The position numbers and the translations under genes are program-made. Below are positions 44,413 to 53,517 of a stretch of 64,000 nt of DNA, one piece after another. How positions within the stretch are numbered: the first letter of the stretch is position 1; every line of letters begins with the position of its first letter. Location: positions 3,642-67,641 of the forward strand of contig CAZIIU010000019.1 of NCBI GenBank assembly GCA_964539395.1. Reading direction: 5' to 3'. The notes under the pieces were generated by a model, which was not told the DNA's origin, searched no databases, and saw only the letters and a program-made list of their open reading frames with translations. Source of the DNA: M55B112 sp964539395 (lineage in GTDB: Bacteria > Bacteroidota > Bacteroidia > Bacteroidales > GCA-2748055).

Positions 44413-45915
44413 ATGAAAAAAACACCAATCATTATTGTTCTGGCTTTGGGCCTTTCAATCAATATCGGCGCCCAAAATATCAAAAGCAAAAAGACAGAGG
44501 CAACTTTAGTGAATTATCCCGAAGTGGTCCTGGAAAACGTCAACTATGAAAACCTCTCCATTGTTTATGCACAAGAAACTGATCCTGGCCTCACCGGTAA
44601 AAAAACCGTTCAGAAAACAAAGAATATTTGCGTGCCCAGGGGTGGTAAACTAAAAGACGCAAAGGAGCTTGAAACATTCTACTACCAGTTTGAGACAATA
44701 CTTCCTGCAAACATTATCCTGGCCCGGGACGAAATGGGCAGGGTGGTATACGCACTCGAAGAAAAAGAGAAATACGGAACCCAGTCCTATGCCGAAAAAG
44801 AGTGCTACTTCATGGAAGCTATCCTCGAATCCACCTATAAGTCTAAAAAGGAGTACATCGACTCCCTTATGCTGGCCCGAATATCAAAAGCCGGACCTGA
44901 GTGGGCATTTTACCAAATGAACGAGGCTCTGAACTTTAAATACTATACGCAGAAGGTCGATATTAACTATCTGGATAAAGGTCGTGGGGACCATATCTAT
45001 CCGGAACTGCAACAGGCCATGGAAGATGCCCGTAAAGCATACGAATTTCTTGGAGAAGACTTCAACCACCCCGATGCAACGGCTTACATGGAGCTCGCAA
45101 TTAAGGTGTGGGAAGAGGACTTGGCACAGGCCGATCTTGATGATAAAGATGCACGTATCAATGAAAAAATTGCTGAGGCACTCGCTGAAAACCTGGTATA
45201 CGCGTATTTCTTTACCAAACAATTCGAAAAAGCCCTCGAGAAAGCAGACTTCGCCAACCAGAAGCTGAATGTGAAATTTGGAAATTTCGCCTCGAATATC
45301 TTCGGTATCAGGCAACAAATCGAAGAATATAAGGAGAATGAAGCAAAACATGGTAACATTAATCTGCTTTTCCCATCCAAACAGATCGAATACAGCCTCC
45401 AGACAGAGAACAATACACGTTTTGCCTCACTGCTTGCCTCCGCAGAACCCTACTTCGCAGAGAAAGCAAGAAAGGAAGCTGCATTGAAAAGCCAACAACA
45501 GCAAACACAAGCCACTGCCCTGTTGGCCGGCTGGGAAATGGCCGAGGAAGAAGCAGCAAACAGCCCATTGACCGTACTGGGAAAGTATGGTCCCGTAATG
45601 ATGGTTATGGACGATTACTCTCTTAAAATCACTAAACCCATTGAAGAGATACCTTCAGAAATATACGAGTTTTCAGATGTTCTTATAGGCCTTACAATCA
45701 AAGATAATAAACTGGTGTCCATTCCTGCAGATATAAAACAGCTGGGTAAACTCAAAAAGCTTGACCTGTCAGGTAACCAGATAACCGAATTGCCAATTGA
45801 ACTCGGTGAACTTAGAAACCTCAAAACCCTTACTCTAAAAGGATGCCCGCTCAAAAGTGGTGAGGTTGAAAAAATCCAGGACCTGCTTCCAAAGAAGTGT
45901 AAGGTGAAACTATAG
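44413..45915 (+). CDS. Exported TPR-like protein with C-terminal leucine-rich repeats
   Basis: About 500 residues: signal peptide MKKTPIIIVLALGLSINIGAQ (start placed at 44413; an ATG 39 bases upstream would give a non-standard n-region), a central alpha-helical region with TPR-like character (AMEDARKAYEFLGED, LVYAYFFTKQFEKALEKADFA), a Gln-rich stretch (KSQQQQTQ) and three leucine-rich repeats near the C-terminus (LTIKDNKLVSIPADIKQLGK, LKKLDLSGNQITELPIELGE, LRNLKTLTLKGCPL). I recognise no named family. It would be secreted or periplasmic and may bind protein. A terminator follows. Confidence 0.75.
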   Translation: MKKTPIIIVLALGLSINIGAQNIKSKKTEATLVNYPEVVLENVNYENLSIVYAQETDPGLTGKKTVQKTKNICVPRGGKLKDAKELETFYYQFETILPANIILARDEMGRVVYALEEKEKYGTQSYAEKECYFMEAILESTYKSKKEYIDSLMLARISKAGPEWAFYQMNEALNFKYYTQKVDINYLDKGRGDHIYPELQQAMEDARKAYEFLGEDFNHPDATAYMELAIKVWEEDLAQADLDDKDARINEKIAEALAENLVYAYFFTKQFEKALEKADFANQKLNVKFGNFASNIFGIRQQIEEYKENEAKHGNINLLFPSKQIEYSLQTENNTRFASLLASAEPYFAEKARKEAALKSQQQQTQATALLAGWEMAEEEAANSPLTVLGKYGPVMMVMDDYSLKITKPIEEIPSEIYEFSDVLIGLTIKDNKLVSIPADIKQLGKLKKLDLSGNQITELPIELGELRNLKTLTLKGCPLKSGEVEKIQDLLPKKCKVKL

Positions 45916-45948
45916 CCCTCACCCTGGAATTATCTATGCTATATACAG

Positions 45949-45977
45949 AATCCCGGTCACTGCACCGGGATTTTTAT
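45949..45977 (+). terminator. Rho-independent terminator after the LRR gene
   Basis: Perfect stem AATCCCGGT / ACCGGGATT with loop CACTGC and a TTTATT tail, 34 bases past the stop codon. Confidence 0.88.
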
Positions 45978-46105
45978 TCTCTCAATGCCATAATCAGCAA
46001 ACTGTTCTCCTTTTATCCCGTTCAAACGAATGGTCACAAGGTATCTGCAAAAAAACATTTTCGGATTCTACATTTTTATTAGTTTTGTTGTAAAACAAAC
46101 GCACC

Positions 46106-46681
46106 ATGTCAAGCCTTAAAGCCCTGATCCTCAAAAATCGAAGCTATCGGCGTTTCGTCGAATCACACACCATTTCACGCGAAACCCTTCTTGAATTGGT
46201 CGACGCAGCCCGCCTTTCCGCTTCAGCAAGGAACGCCCAGACCCTCAAATACTACCTCTCCAACACCGGCGAACTAAACGACAAAATATTCCCCAACCTC
46301 GCATGGGCCGGCTATCTCACCAACTGGCCCGGTCCTGTACCGGGGGAACGCCCTTCAGCCTATATCGTTCAGATGCACGACACTACCCTGGGCAACAGCT
46401 ACTTCTGCGACGATGGCATCGCAGCGCAAAGCATCCTGCTCACCGCTACAGAAAATGGCCTCGGCGGATGTATCATCGCATCAGTGAAAAAGGAGGCACT
46501 CGCCAGGGTACTCAACCTCCCCAAACACCTCTCCATCATCCAGGTGATCGCGCTCGGCAAACCTGCCGAGCAAGTGATAATCGAAGAGATGCAAAACGAC
46601 GACATCAAATACTGGCGCGACGAAAACCAGGTACACCACGTGCCCAAACGACCACTCGACAATCTGATTGTTAACTATTAA
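46106..46681 (+). CDS. Nitroreductase-family protein
   Basis: A 191-residue flavoprotein of the nitroreductase family: ILKNRSYRRFVESHTISRETLLELVDAARLSASARNAQ is the standard FMN-binding N-terminus (RSxRxF...ARxSAxARNxQ), and later GLGGCIIASVKKEALARVL and IQVIALGKPAEQ match the NADH/FMN pocket. Known members reduce nitro or quinone groups, or carry out related flavin chemistry; the specific substrate is unknown. A TAnnTTTG box (TAGTTTTG at 46080-46087) lies 19 bases upstream. It stands alone between a terminator and a TonB receptor. Confidence 0.88.
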   Translation: MSSLKALILKNRSYRRFVESHTISRETLLELVDAARLSASARNAQTLKYYLSNTGELNDKIFPNLAWAGYLTNWPGPVPGERPSAYIVQMHDTTLGNSYFCDDGIAAQSILLTATENGLGGCIIASVKKEALARVLNLPKHLSIIQVIALGKPAEQVIIEEMQNDDIKYWRDENQVHHVPKRPLDNLIVNY

Positions 46682-46828
46682 ACAGCCCTTTTCCTCTGTT
46701 AAGAATGGTCCGGACAATGGCACTTCCGCCATCTGTTACTAAAGCATCCGACCGCTGTCATGGCAATTTCATTCAACATCCGATGTTGTAAACATATCCC
46801 CCACGCAGTTGTTATTATAACTTTATGT

Positions 46829-49420
46829 ATGAATATGACAAAACACCTACTCATATCCCTCGTCATAATTAATACCGCCGGAACACTCACTGCCCAACCC
46901 GACACCATCAGCCTCGAGGATGTCACCATCGCCGTTACCCCCTTCGGGCAACGCCTTAGTGAAACCACCGGCAGCCTCTCGATCCTCCCAACCGACCCCA
47001 TTGAAGCGGGTCACACTATCAACCTTTCCGGACAGCTGAACACCGCCCCGGGCGTGTTCATGTCGTCCGGTACCCACACCACCAACCGCCTTACGATCCG
47101 CGGTGTAGGCTCCCGCACACCTTACTCCACCAATCGCATCAGGGCCTACATCGAGGAGATCCCCCTTACCAACGGCGATGGTGTCTCCGCCATCGAAGAC
47201 ATGGACCTGACTGGTTTGTCCCGTATGGAGATTCTTAAGGGACCGGCGTCTGCGATGTATGGATCCGGTCTCGGCGGGGTGGTGAAACTACGGGCACAGT
47301 ACCCCACCCAAAACGGACCCTCCATGAACCTCTCCTCCTCAACCGGCTCGTTCAACACCCGGAAACATGCGGTCCGCCTCGGCTGGAAGCAGGAACACAC
47401 CGCTATCACCGCCGGATACACCCGCTCCTCCTCCGAGGGATTCCGCGAGAATAACAGCTTCACGCGCGACCACCTCTTCCTTCACGGCACCACCGGATCA
47501 AATAAAAACCGCATCACCTTCCACCTGCTAACCACCCGGCTCGACGGCCATATCCCCAGCTCACTAAACGAGACCAATTTCCTCGAAAACCCCGAAATTG
47601 CAGCCGCCAACTGGCTGGCGATTGAAGGCTTCAAAGCCTACACAAAGATCACCGGGGGAGCCTCCTGGCAACACGCCTTCAGCAGCCACTGGCACAACAA
47701 ACTCGTAGTCTTCTCCGCCTGGTCGGACCCCTACGAATCGCGGCCTTTTAATATACTTGATGAATACGCTGCATCTGTCGGACTGAGAAACTTTATCCGG
47801 TACGTAAAAAATGACCTCCGCCTGCAGACCGGTTTCGAGCTGTTTCATGAAGCTTATAACTGGAAGATCATTGAAACCCTCTCCGGGAAAGAGGGTGACC
47901 TGCAGCTGCATAACAGCGAGACGCGCCAATATGGCAACCTCTTTGCCCATGCCAGGTGGTCGCCCGCAAACAATCTCAACATCGAAGGCGGAATCAACCT
48001 CAACCTGCTGAAATACCGTCTTAAGACGATCTATCAGATCGATAACGCAAACCAGTCGGGCAGCTACAGCTACGACCCGGTGCTGTCCCCCAGGCTCGGG
48101 CTGAACTACAACATCACGCAGGAGCATTTCATCCACGCCTCTGCCGGTCACGGCTTTTCCGCCCCATCAGTTGAGGAGACCCTGCTGCCCGAAGGACTGG
48201 TCAACCCCGGCCTGAAACCTGAAACCGGCTGGAACCTCGATGCCGGCCTCCGCGGATGGTCGACCGGTAAACGATGGTATTACGATATCACCGCCTACAC
48301 AATCCGCATCCACAATATGCTGGTCACAAAAAGAGTCAGCGAAGAGATCTTCTCCGGGATCAACGCAGGAAGCGCCCGGCTCTCAGGGATCGAGATCTAC
48401 AACAGATTAGACATCAGCAGCACCGTTACCTCATTGGAAAACAACCTCTTCACCAGCATCTTTCTCAACAGCAACCGCTTCACGGAATTTGTCGATGATG
48501 GAAACGATTACAGCGGAAACGCCCTGCCCGGAATCCCCGCACAGATGATTCATGCCCGCTTTCAATCAACATGGCAACAAAAGTTCGGCATGATGACAGA
48601 GATCCGCTATGCGGGAAAGCAACTGCTGAACGATGCCAACACCGCAGCCTATAACGGTCACCTTACCACCAACATCAGGGTCTCCTTTAACATGAAACTC
48701 AGGATAAGATCGAACATTGAAACTGAAAATGTGGTACAATCTGGAATTGGAGCAGGGGCAGAAACTGGAGCCGGAACAGGAATTGGAGCAGGGGCAGGTG
48801 TCGGAGCCGGAGCAGAAACTGGAGCCGGAACAGGAATTGAAGCCGGAACAGGAATTGAAGCCGGAACAGGAATTGAAGCCGGAACAGGAATTGGAGCAGG
48901 GGCAGGTGTTGGAGCAGGGGCAGGAGCTGGAGCAGGGGCAGGAGCTGGAGCAGGGGCAGGAGCTGGAGCCGGAACAGGAATTGAAGCCGGAACAGGAATT
49001 GAAGCCGGAACAGGAATTGAAGCCGGAACAGGAATTGGAGCAGGGGCAGGTGTTGGAGCCGGGGCAGGAGCTGGAGCCGGAACAGGAATTGAAGCCGGGG
49101 CAGGTGTTGGAGCCGGGGCAGGTGTTGGAGCCGGGGCAGGTGTTGGAGCCGGGGCAGGTGTCGGAGCCGGAACAGGTGTTGGAATGATGAATGAAGTTGG
49201 AGACAGAACCCGAACCAGGACTGTAAGGAATGAAGCCGGGGCCGGAACCCCTCGTAAAGTCCTTACATTAAGAATTGCGGCCGGGATCAACAACCTCTCC
49301 GACACCCGTTACGCCTCGATGGTCCTGGTAAACGCACCCTCCTTCGGAAGCAATGCTCCACGCTACTACTACCCAGGCATGCCGCGTAACTTTTTCATCT
49401 CAATAGGAATTGATCTCTGA
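46829..49420 (+). CDS. TonB-dependent receptor with a long Gly/Ala-rich insertion
   Basis: Outer-membrane receptor of about 863 residues. I start it at 46829 (MNMTKHLLISLVIINTAGTLTAQ), giving a clean signal peptide; an upstream Met at 46760 would add a Cys-rich leader. Plug domain from about residue 30 (LEDVTIAVTPFGQRLSETT; NLSGQLNTAPGVFMSSGTHT; MEILKGPASAMYGSGLGGVV), then the barrel. Near residue 635-790 a low-complexity block (GIGAGAETGAGTG, EAGTGI repeats) interrupts the barrel. It lies between VSFNMKLRIRSNIETENV and VLTLRIAAGINNLSDTRYASM; the last strand, RNFFISIGIDL, then closes the barrel. Unlike the other two receptors here it lacks a CarboxypepD_reg domain; the plug resembles siderophore- or vitamin-type receptors. 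Confidence 0.85.
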   Translation: MNMTKHLLISLVIINTAGTLTAQPDTISLEDVTIAVTPFGQRLSETTGSLSILPTDPIEAGHTINLSGQLNTAPGVFMSSGTHTTNRLTIRGVGSRTPYSTNRIRAYIEEIPLTNGDGVSAIEDMDLTGLSRMEILKGPASAMYGSGLGGVVKLRAQYPTQNGPSMNLSSSTGSFNTRKHAVRLGWKQEHTAITAGYTRSSSEGFRENNSFTRDHLFLHGTTGSNKNRITFHLLTTRLDGHIPSSLNETNFLENPEIAAANWLAIEGFKAYTKITGGASWQHAFSSHWHNKLVVFSAWSDPYESRPFNILDEYAASVGLRNFIRYVKNDLRLQTGFELFHEAYNWKIIETLSGKEGDLQLHNSETRQYGNLFAHARWSPANNLNIEGGINLNLLKYRLKTIYQIDNANQSGSYSYDPVLSPRLGLNYNITQEHFIHASAGHGFSAPSVEETLLPEGLVNPGLKPETGWNLDAGLRGWSTGKRWYYDITAYTIRIHNMLVTKRVSEEIFSGINAGSARLSGIEIYNRLDISSTVTSLENNLFTSIFLNSNRFTEFVDDGNDYSGNALPGIPAQMIHARFQSTWQQKFGMMTEIRYAGKQLLNDANTAAYNGHLTTNIRVSFNMKLRIRSNIETENVVQSGIGAGAETGAGTGIGAGAGVGAGAETGAGTGIEAGTGIEAGTGIEAGTGIGAGAGVGAGAGAGAGAGAGAGAGAGAGTGIEAGTGIEAGTGIEAGTGIGAGAGVGAGAGAGAGTGIEAGAGVGAGAGVGAGAGVGAGAGVGAGTGVGMMNEVGDRTRTRTVRNEAGAGTPRKVLTLRIAAGINNLSDTRYASMVLVNAPSFGSNAPRYYYPGMPRNFFISIGIDL
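48738..49190. repeat. 18-bp repeat inserted in the TonB barrel gene
   Basis: About 25 units of 18 bases, e.g. GAAGCCGGAACAGGAATT and GGAGCAGGGGCAGGTGTT. Encodes EAGTGI and GAGAGV units on the + strand; all frames are open because the period is a multiple of three. Confidence 0.93.
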
Positions 49421-49495
49421 GAATAGTGCATCCCGACTTCACTGCATGGTACACAAACCTTTTATCTCACAGAAACCCAGGCAACAGTGTTGCAA

Positions 49496-50875
49496 CTATT
49501 CCGCCAGCTCCACCGCCTTCGTGGTGGTGTAGTACTTCGCTATCATCTGCGTCAGCTCCCATTCGGGAAGCCGTCCCTCCTCCACATATCTTAAAAACTT
49601 GTTGGTAACACTTGCAAAATGGGCTTCATGACTCTCCCTGTACTTTTGCGGGATATTCAAACGCCACATCTCCGGCTCTGCCTGTTCCAGCGAAACACCA
49701 GGATATTTCTCATTCAGCACATCCTCCACATACAAGCGCAGGCTCCCCTGCAGTGCCCCTGCTGTACCCTTATTCTTTGCCACGATATAGAGCTCCGGAC
49801 GGTAATTCTCTTCTGCACCCTGACGAATCACCAGGTCGCTCAGCCGGCCCCGCATGATCGAATAATGGGTATCGCCGGCCCCCTCCGGCGCCTGAAAGGC
49901 CCATTCAACAGACACTCGGGCATGCGTCCCCCTGATCGTATAATCAACTGCACTGTTCGTTACCGTGCGCAATGTGTCGCGAACCACATACTTCGACAGA
50001 TAACCGGGAAACTCTGAAAACCCGGTCACCTTCTCAAACTGTGCAGCTGTTAAATCGGTGGTCCATCGCCGCGAAGATAAAATCTCAATGTCCTCCACAT
50101 AATTTTGTATACCACCGGGGAAAGCCTCCCACATGATCAGGTCCACCAGGTGCGTTCCCACATCAGCGATCGCCTCTCCCTGCTGACGCACATCAAAAAA
50201 CCAGGCTGGCCGCTGCAGGGGCTTCCCCGACACATATTTGAAAAAATGGTGTACCGACTCCTTGGTAATCGCCGGATCATCCACTGTTCCCTCTATCAGC
50301 CCGCCAAAGATCTGCTCCTGTTCAGAAAGCTCCTTTTGAAGCATCGTAGTAATCTCAAACCGCTCAGACATGATATCATACAGCAGCAAACCCTCCTCCC
50401 TGGCCTTGTACAAAGCTGTCTTCAACTCATCAAAGGCTGCTGGCTCGATCGCCATGGGCTTGTCGGAATAAACATGCAAACCGGCATTAATACATGCTGT
50501 AATATATTTGGTCTTGTTCCTGTTATTACCCGCCAGAATCACCGTGTTCCCGGGTTTCTCCTCCAGCATCTTCTTAAGGAAATCGTCACCGGTATATAGC
50601 TGTATATCCCATGCTGTCGGGTTCTGCTCCCTGTTGTTATAGGACTCCACGCGCGTCATATAATCGTTCAGCTCCATACCCCCTGGCGCATACACATATA
50701 CCGTGCTGTCAACACCGGGGTACATCTCCTTAAGCACCAGTGAAGCATGAAAATGTCCGGGATTCAGCACCATCAATCTGATCATTGTATCATCTTCCAT
50801 CGCCTGATCGCTTTTTTGTCCGCAGCCTGTCAGTAACACTGCTACAGCTATGAAACAATATTGTAACAATGTCAT
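49496..50875 (-). CDS. Gfo/Idh/MocA-family lipoprotein oxidoreductase
   Basis: About 459 residues with a lipobox (VLLTGC) from the Met at 50875, preferred to an upstream Met because it places the signal at the N-terminus. The N-terminal domain begins MIRLMVLNPGHFHASLVLKEMY, without the usual Rossmann GxGxxG, then VILAGNNRNKTKYITACINAGLHVYSDKPMAIEP (DKP, the EKP-like catalytic position) and WFFDVRQQGEAIADVGTHLVDLIMWEAFPGG. It belongs to a group annotated as putative oxidoreductases with a distinct C-terminal part. It is third in a DUF6807-ThuA-Gfo set on the minus strand, which suggests periplasmic sugar-derivative breakdown. Confidence 0.82.
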   Translation of the reverse strand: MTLLQYCFIAVAVLLTGCGQKSDQAMEDDTMIRLMVLNPGHFHASLVLKEMYPGVDSTVYVYAPGGMELNDYMTRVESYNNREQNPTAWDIQLYTGDDFLKKMLEEKPGNTVILAGNNRNKTKYITACINAGLHVYSDKPMAIEPAAFDELKTALYKAREEGLLLYDIMSERFEITTMLQKELSEQEQIFGGLIEGTVDDPAITKESVHHFFKYVSGKPLQRPAWFFDVRQQGEAIADVGTHLVDLIMWEAFPGGIQNYVEDIEILSSRRWTTDLTAAQFEKVTGFSEFPGYLSKYVVRDTLRTVTNSAVDYTIRGTHARVSVEWAFQAPEGAGDTHYSIMRGRLSDLVIRQGAEENYRPELYIVAKNKGTAGALQGSLRLYVEDVLNEKYPGVSLEQAEPEMWRLNIPQKYRESHEAHFASVTNKFLRYVEEGRLPEWELTQMIAKYYTTTKAVELAE

Positions 50876-50967
50876 CAAATCACCCGATTTAAATCTCCCA
50901 CTCCGAAAGGCACCCGCTTCGGGGACGGTTGAACGAAAAAATACCATTCTATTCATATGATCAGTTT

Positions 50968-51726
50968 TTAAAAATTATCTTCCAGAATCCAGACAATGCC
51001 TCCCTTCAAGTGCTTCCTGAAATTCTCATCCTGGTAATACTCAATCTTATGTCCCAGGGATGTATAGAATACCCTGCTGCCCTCAAAGTTATGGTACCAT
51101 GCCAGCGGGTAAAGATCACCGAAAACATCGCCCGGAAACTCCTCTTTGTTCTTATCTTCGACTGTGGTCAGATCAACAGCCAGAAGCACATGAATGGCCG
51201 GATTCAGGTGCTTATTGAAATAACACTCATCCTCCCACTTCCAGACCTCCGGAAGATGGATTGTTGAAATATGTCCGCGATCTATCACTTTGATATCAAA
51301 AGGCTGAAGTTTCGGATGTCTGTAAAAAGTACCCCCTATCATCTGCTTGAACCAATCCCACTGCCGCTCCGAACCTATTGCTATATGGACCCCCATGAAA
51401 CCTTTTCCCGATCTGATGAATGCCTTAAAGTTCTCCCTCTGCCGATCATTCAGGAACGCCTCATTATTCGAGTTGGAGAAAATGATTGCATCAAAACTCA
51501 TAAGCCTCCTCTTCCCGAAAATCTCAGGATCATCGGTATGCTCCGTTATGATGCCCAAACCCTCACAGATCTCCTCCAGCGTCTCCACACTTACCTCTAC
51601 ATTGTCATGCACGTACCCCTCGCCGTTACGTGTATAAATCAATACCGATTTACCGGCGAGTCCGGCAGGCTGACCATGAAGAGCAGCGGAGCTTATAACA
51701 ATCAATCCAACAATAACCTTCCACAT
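50968..51726 (-). CDS. ThuA-domain protein, exported
   Basis: A 252-residue protein with a signal peptide (VIVGLIVISSAALHGQ) and a ThuA-like domain (a class I glutamine amidotransferase-like fold): KSVLIYTRNGEGYVHDNVEV, GKGFMGVHIAIGSE and WYHNFEGSRVFYTSLGHKIEYYQDENFRKHL. ThuA was first linked to trehalose utilisation in rhizobia; Bacteroidota copies sit in carbohydrate loci. The start is the ATG at 51726; a TTG 9 bases upstream is less likely. Upstream neighbour: DUF6807 gene at a gap of about 100 bases; downstream: the Gfo/Idh/MocA gene. Confidence 0.83.
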   Translation of the reverse strand: MWKVIVGLIVISSAALHGQPAGLAGKSVLIYTRNGEGYVHDNVEVSVETLEEICEGLGIITEHTDDPEIFGKRRLMSFDAIIFSNSNNEAFLNDRQRENFKAFIRSGKGFMGVHIAIGSERQWDWFKQMIGGTFYRHPKLQPFDIKVIDRGHISTIHLPEVWKWEDECYFNKHLNPAIHVLLAVDLTTVEDKNKEEFPGDVFGDLYPLAWYHNFEGSRVFYTSLGHKIEYYQDENFRKHLKGGIVWILEDNF

Positions 51727-51828
51727 TGTATGCAAAATTAATTAATTATTCATACTCACACATAAGAAATTCCTATTAAGCACCTCCCGGTAAACCCGGC
51801 AACTTCAACCTTACTGCTAACCACCCGC

Positions 51829-52803
51829 TTACTCCGTATTCCCTGAAAATTCATTCCAATACGCATCAGCTTCCTCGACCGTTAAATACCCGTCAAATAC
51901 CACCAGCCTGTACCGCAGGGTGTAATCCTTCCCCGGAACAATTTTCCAGGGAAGATATCGTGTCGGTGTGAAATTAAACATCAGTCCGCCATGACTCATA
52001 TCTGTAGGCCACACACGCATCGGTTCCGGATGTTCCCGGTTGGCAGCATGACTCATAAACAGGATGCCCGAACGCCCCTGATCAACCGACGACTGTCCCT
52101 CAATAATGCACCACCTGCCCCTGGTTCCATCTGCACTGTTCCTCTCCACTCCCTCCGAGGTCAACACGGTGCAGTTATCGGCCTTCCAGTGCTCTGTTGC
52201 CCTGAATGATAACCCGCCCCCGTAACGGTACTCATTAAATACTATTGCATCCCGCAACATATTCCGGAATATACTGGTGATGTCCAGAACATAACGCGAT
52301 TCCCCCTTTTTAACGCGCTGGTACCTCACCTCGTAAAACTCGTCGATGGTTGCCCGCGCGCCCCCCTCATGACCGATGTCGATATGCGACTGTAACGCTG
52401 TGAACGCCGCATAATCCGGTCCCGAAGAAGAGGTCAGGATCGCCCTTGTACGCACCGTTCCTTCACCTTTGCCCAGGTTCCAGTAATCGATCTTCCGGTC
52501 ACCGATCTGCACGTTGGTCCACGGTCCCCAGATTCCATAATGATGGTAATGATCGGGTGGCTGGATCTGTGTCAGCACCTCCCCGCCAGGCGAGCGGAGC
52601 GGGTGAATGAAGCCTGATCGCCTGAACAGCGAATCCACCCCTTCAGGAGGCATCTGCTCACTGATCCGGTAGGTAAGCACCGGACGGCCCTCATCGGTAA
52701 TGGTAAGCTCATCTTCTGTCTGAACAATATCTACATCTGCGAAACCTCCTGAACAGGCGTAAATAAACACCGTCAAACATATAAAAACAGTATTCCTGTT
52801 CAT
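51829..52803 (-). CDS. DUF6807 (PmoA-like) lipoprotein
   Basis: A 324-residue lipoprotein (MNRNTVFICLTVFIYAC; Cys17) of the DUF6807 family, annotated in some places as methane-oxygenase PmoA-like although that is not a functional statement. Typical segments: FIHPLRSPGGEVLTQIQPPDHYHHYGIWGPWT, IDIGHEGGARATIDEFYEVRYQ and GILFMSHAANREHPEPMRVWP with FNFTPTRYLPWKI. Members usually occur with ThuA and Gfo/Idh/MocA proteins, as here. The start is the ATG at 52803; an upstream ATG would bury the signal. I expect a role in a periplasmic glycoside or sugar-acid pathway. Confidence 0.83.
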   Translation of the reverse strand: MNRNTVFICLTVFIYACSGGFADVDIVQTEDELTITDEGRPVLTYRISEQMPPEGVDSLFRRSGFIHPLRSPGGEVLTQIQPPDHYHHYGIWGPWTNVQIGDRKIDYWNLGKGEGTVRTRAILTSSSGPDYAAFTALQSHIDIGHEGGARATIDEFYEVRYQRVKKGESRYVLDITSIFRNMLRDAIVFNEYRYGGGLSFRATEHWKADNCTVLTSEGVERNSADGTRGRWCIIEGQSSVDQGRSGILFMSHAANREHPEPMRVWPTDMSHGGLMFNFTPTRYLPWKIVPGKDYTLRYRLVVFDGYLTVEEADAYWNEFSGNTE

Positions 52804-52903
52804 TGTCTTATTTTTAAGTAGAATAAAAAATTTCATATCCACCTGCCAACCACCGCCGCACCCACGTTAGGAAACACGGAACCGTCCTTCGGGCGATCCC
52901 CCG

Positions 52904-53071
52904 TCACTCCCCTGCATATCCCTGCAAACAATCCGGGCAAAGGCAGTCGGTATACTGCTCCATCAGCTCGATCATCTCCTTCCGGTGGAGCTGTACACTC
53001 TCGCACCAACAGTCATTATCACCCTCACAGGTGAAGACAGCGTTGCATTTCTGACATTTTTTTACCGCCAT
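52904..53071 (-). CDS. Small cysteine-rich CWC-type protein
   Basis: A 55-residue protein rich in Cys: KKCQKCNAVFTCEGDNDCWC at the N-terminus and DCLCPDCLQGY at the C-terminus, the pattern of the Cys-rich CWC domain family. It likely binds zinc. The start lies 1 base after the stop of folB (TAA-T-ATG), so it is co-translated with it. Function is unknown. Confidence 0.8.
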   Translation of the reverse strand: MAVKKCQKCNAVFTCEGDNDCWCESVQLHRKEMIELMEQYTDCLCPDCLQGYAGE

Positions 53072-53072
53072 A

Positions 53073-53426
53073 TTACCGGGTCATTTTTACACTCACATTC
53101 TTGATCGGTCCGCCCATCGGGGGGTTCATCTTGCGAATGGTGATCGTCACGGAACTGATCCCGTTAAGCTCACGGTAGATCGCGTCCAGGATTCGCTTGC
53201 CGATATTCTCCAGGAGGTTGGATTTAACCCGCTTCATCTCCTCCTTCACCACGCGGTAGGCTGCCTGGTAGTTCACCGCATCCTCAAGCGAATCGCTTTC
53301 AGCCGGCACAGACAAATCGGTCTCCATCTCCAGGTCGACCAGGAAGCGATTGCCAACGATCTGCTCCTCCTTGTAGTGGCCATGGAACGCGTAAAACTCC
53401 ATGCCCTCAATCTTTATCAGTCCCAT
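53073..53426 (-). CDS. folB: Dihydroneopterin aldolase
   Basis: A 117-residue cytosolic enzyme of folate synthesis that converts dihydroneopterin to 6-hydroxymethyl-dihydropterin and glycolaldehyde. The family's opening GLIKIEGMEFYAFHGHYKEEQIVGNRFLVDLEM is intact, and the C-terminal half has VNYQAAYRVVKEEM and LLENIGKRILDAIY, then TITIRKMNPPM. The Met of MGLIKIEG at 53426 is preferred to one 24 bases upstream because it matches the family's length. It is divergent from glnS, with a gap of 91 bases, and overlaps the promoter area of that gene. The CWC gene follows. Confidence 0.93.
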   Translation of the reverse strand: MGLIKIEGMEFYAFHGHYKEEQIVGNRFLVDLEMETDLSVPAESDSLEDAVNYQAAYRVVKEEMKRVKSNLLENIGKRILDAIYRELNGISSVTITIRKMNPPMGGPIKNVSVKMTR

Positions 53427-53517
53427 CAATCTGTTTTTTATGATCCACAATGTAAATATACTGAATCAATTTTCCTCAGCAAATATTACTACTTTTAAAG
53501 CCAAATTGATCAGCACT

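Noticed and set aside
48658..49305. Open frames on both strands over the Gly-rich TonB repeat
   Set aside because: A repeat period of 18 leaves every frame open; only the frame continuing the receptor has conserved sequence on both sides.
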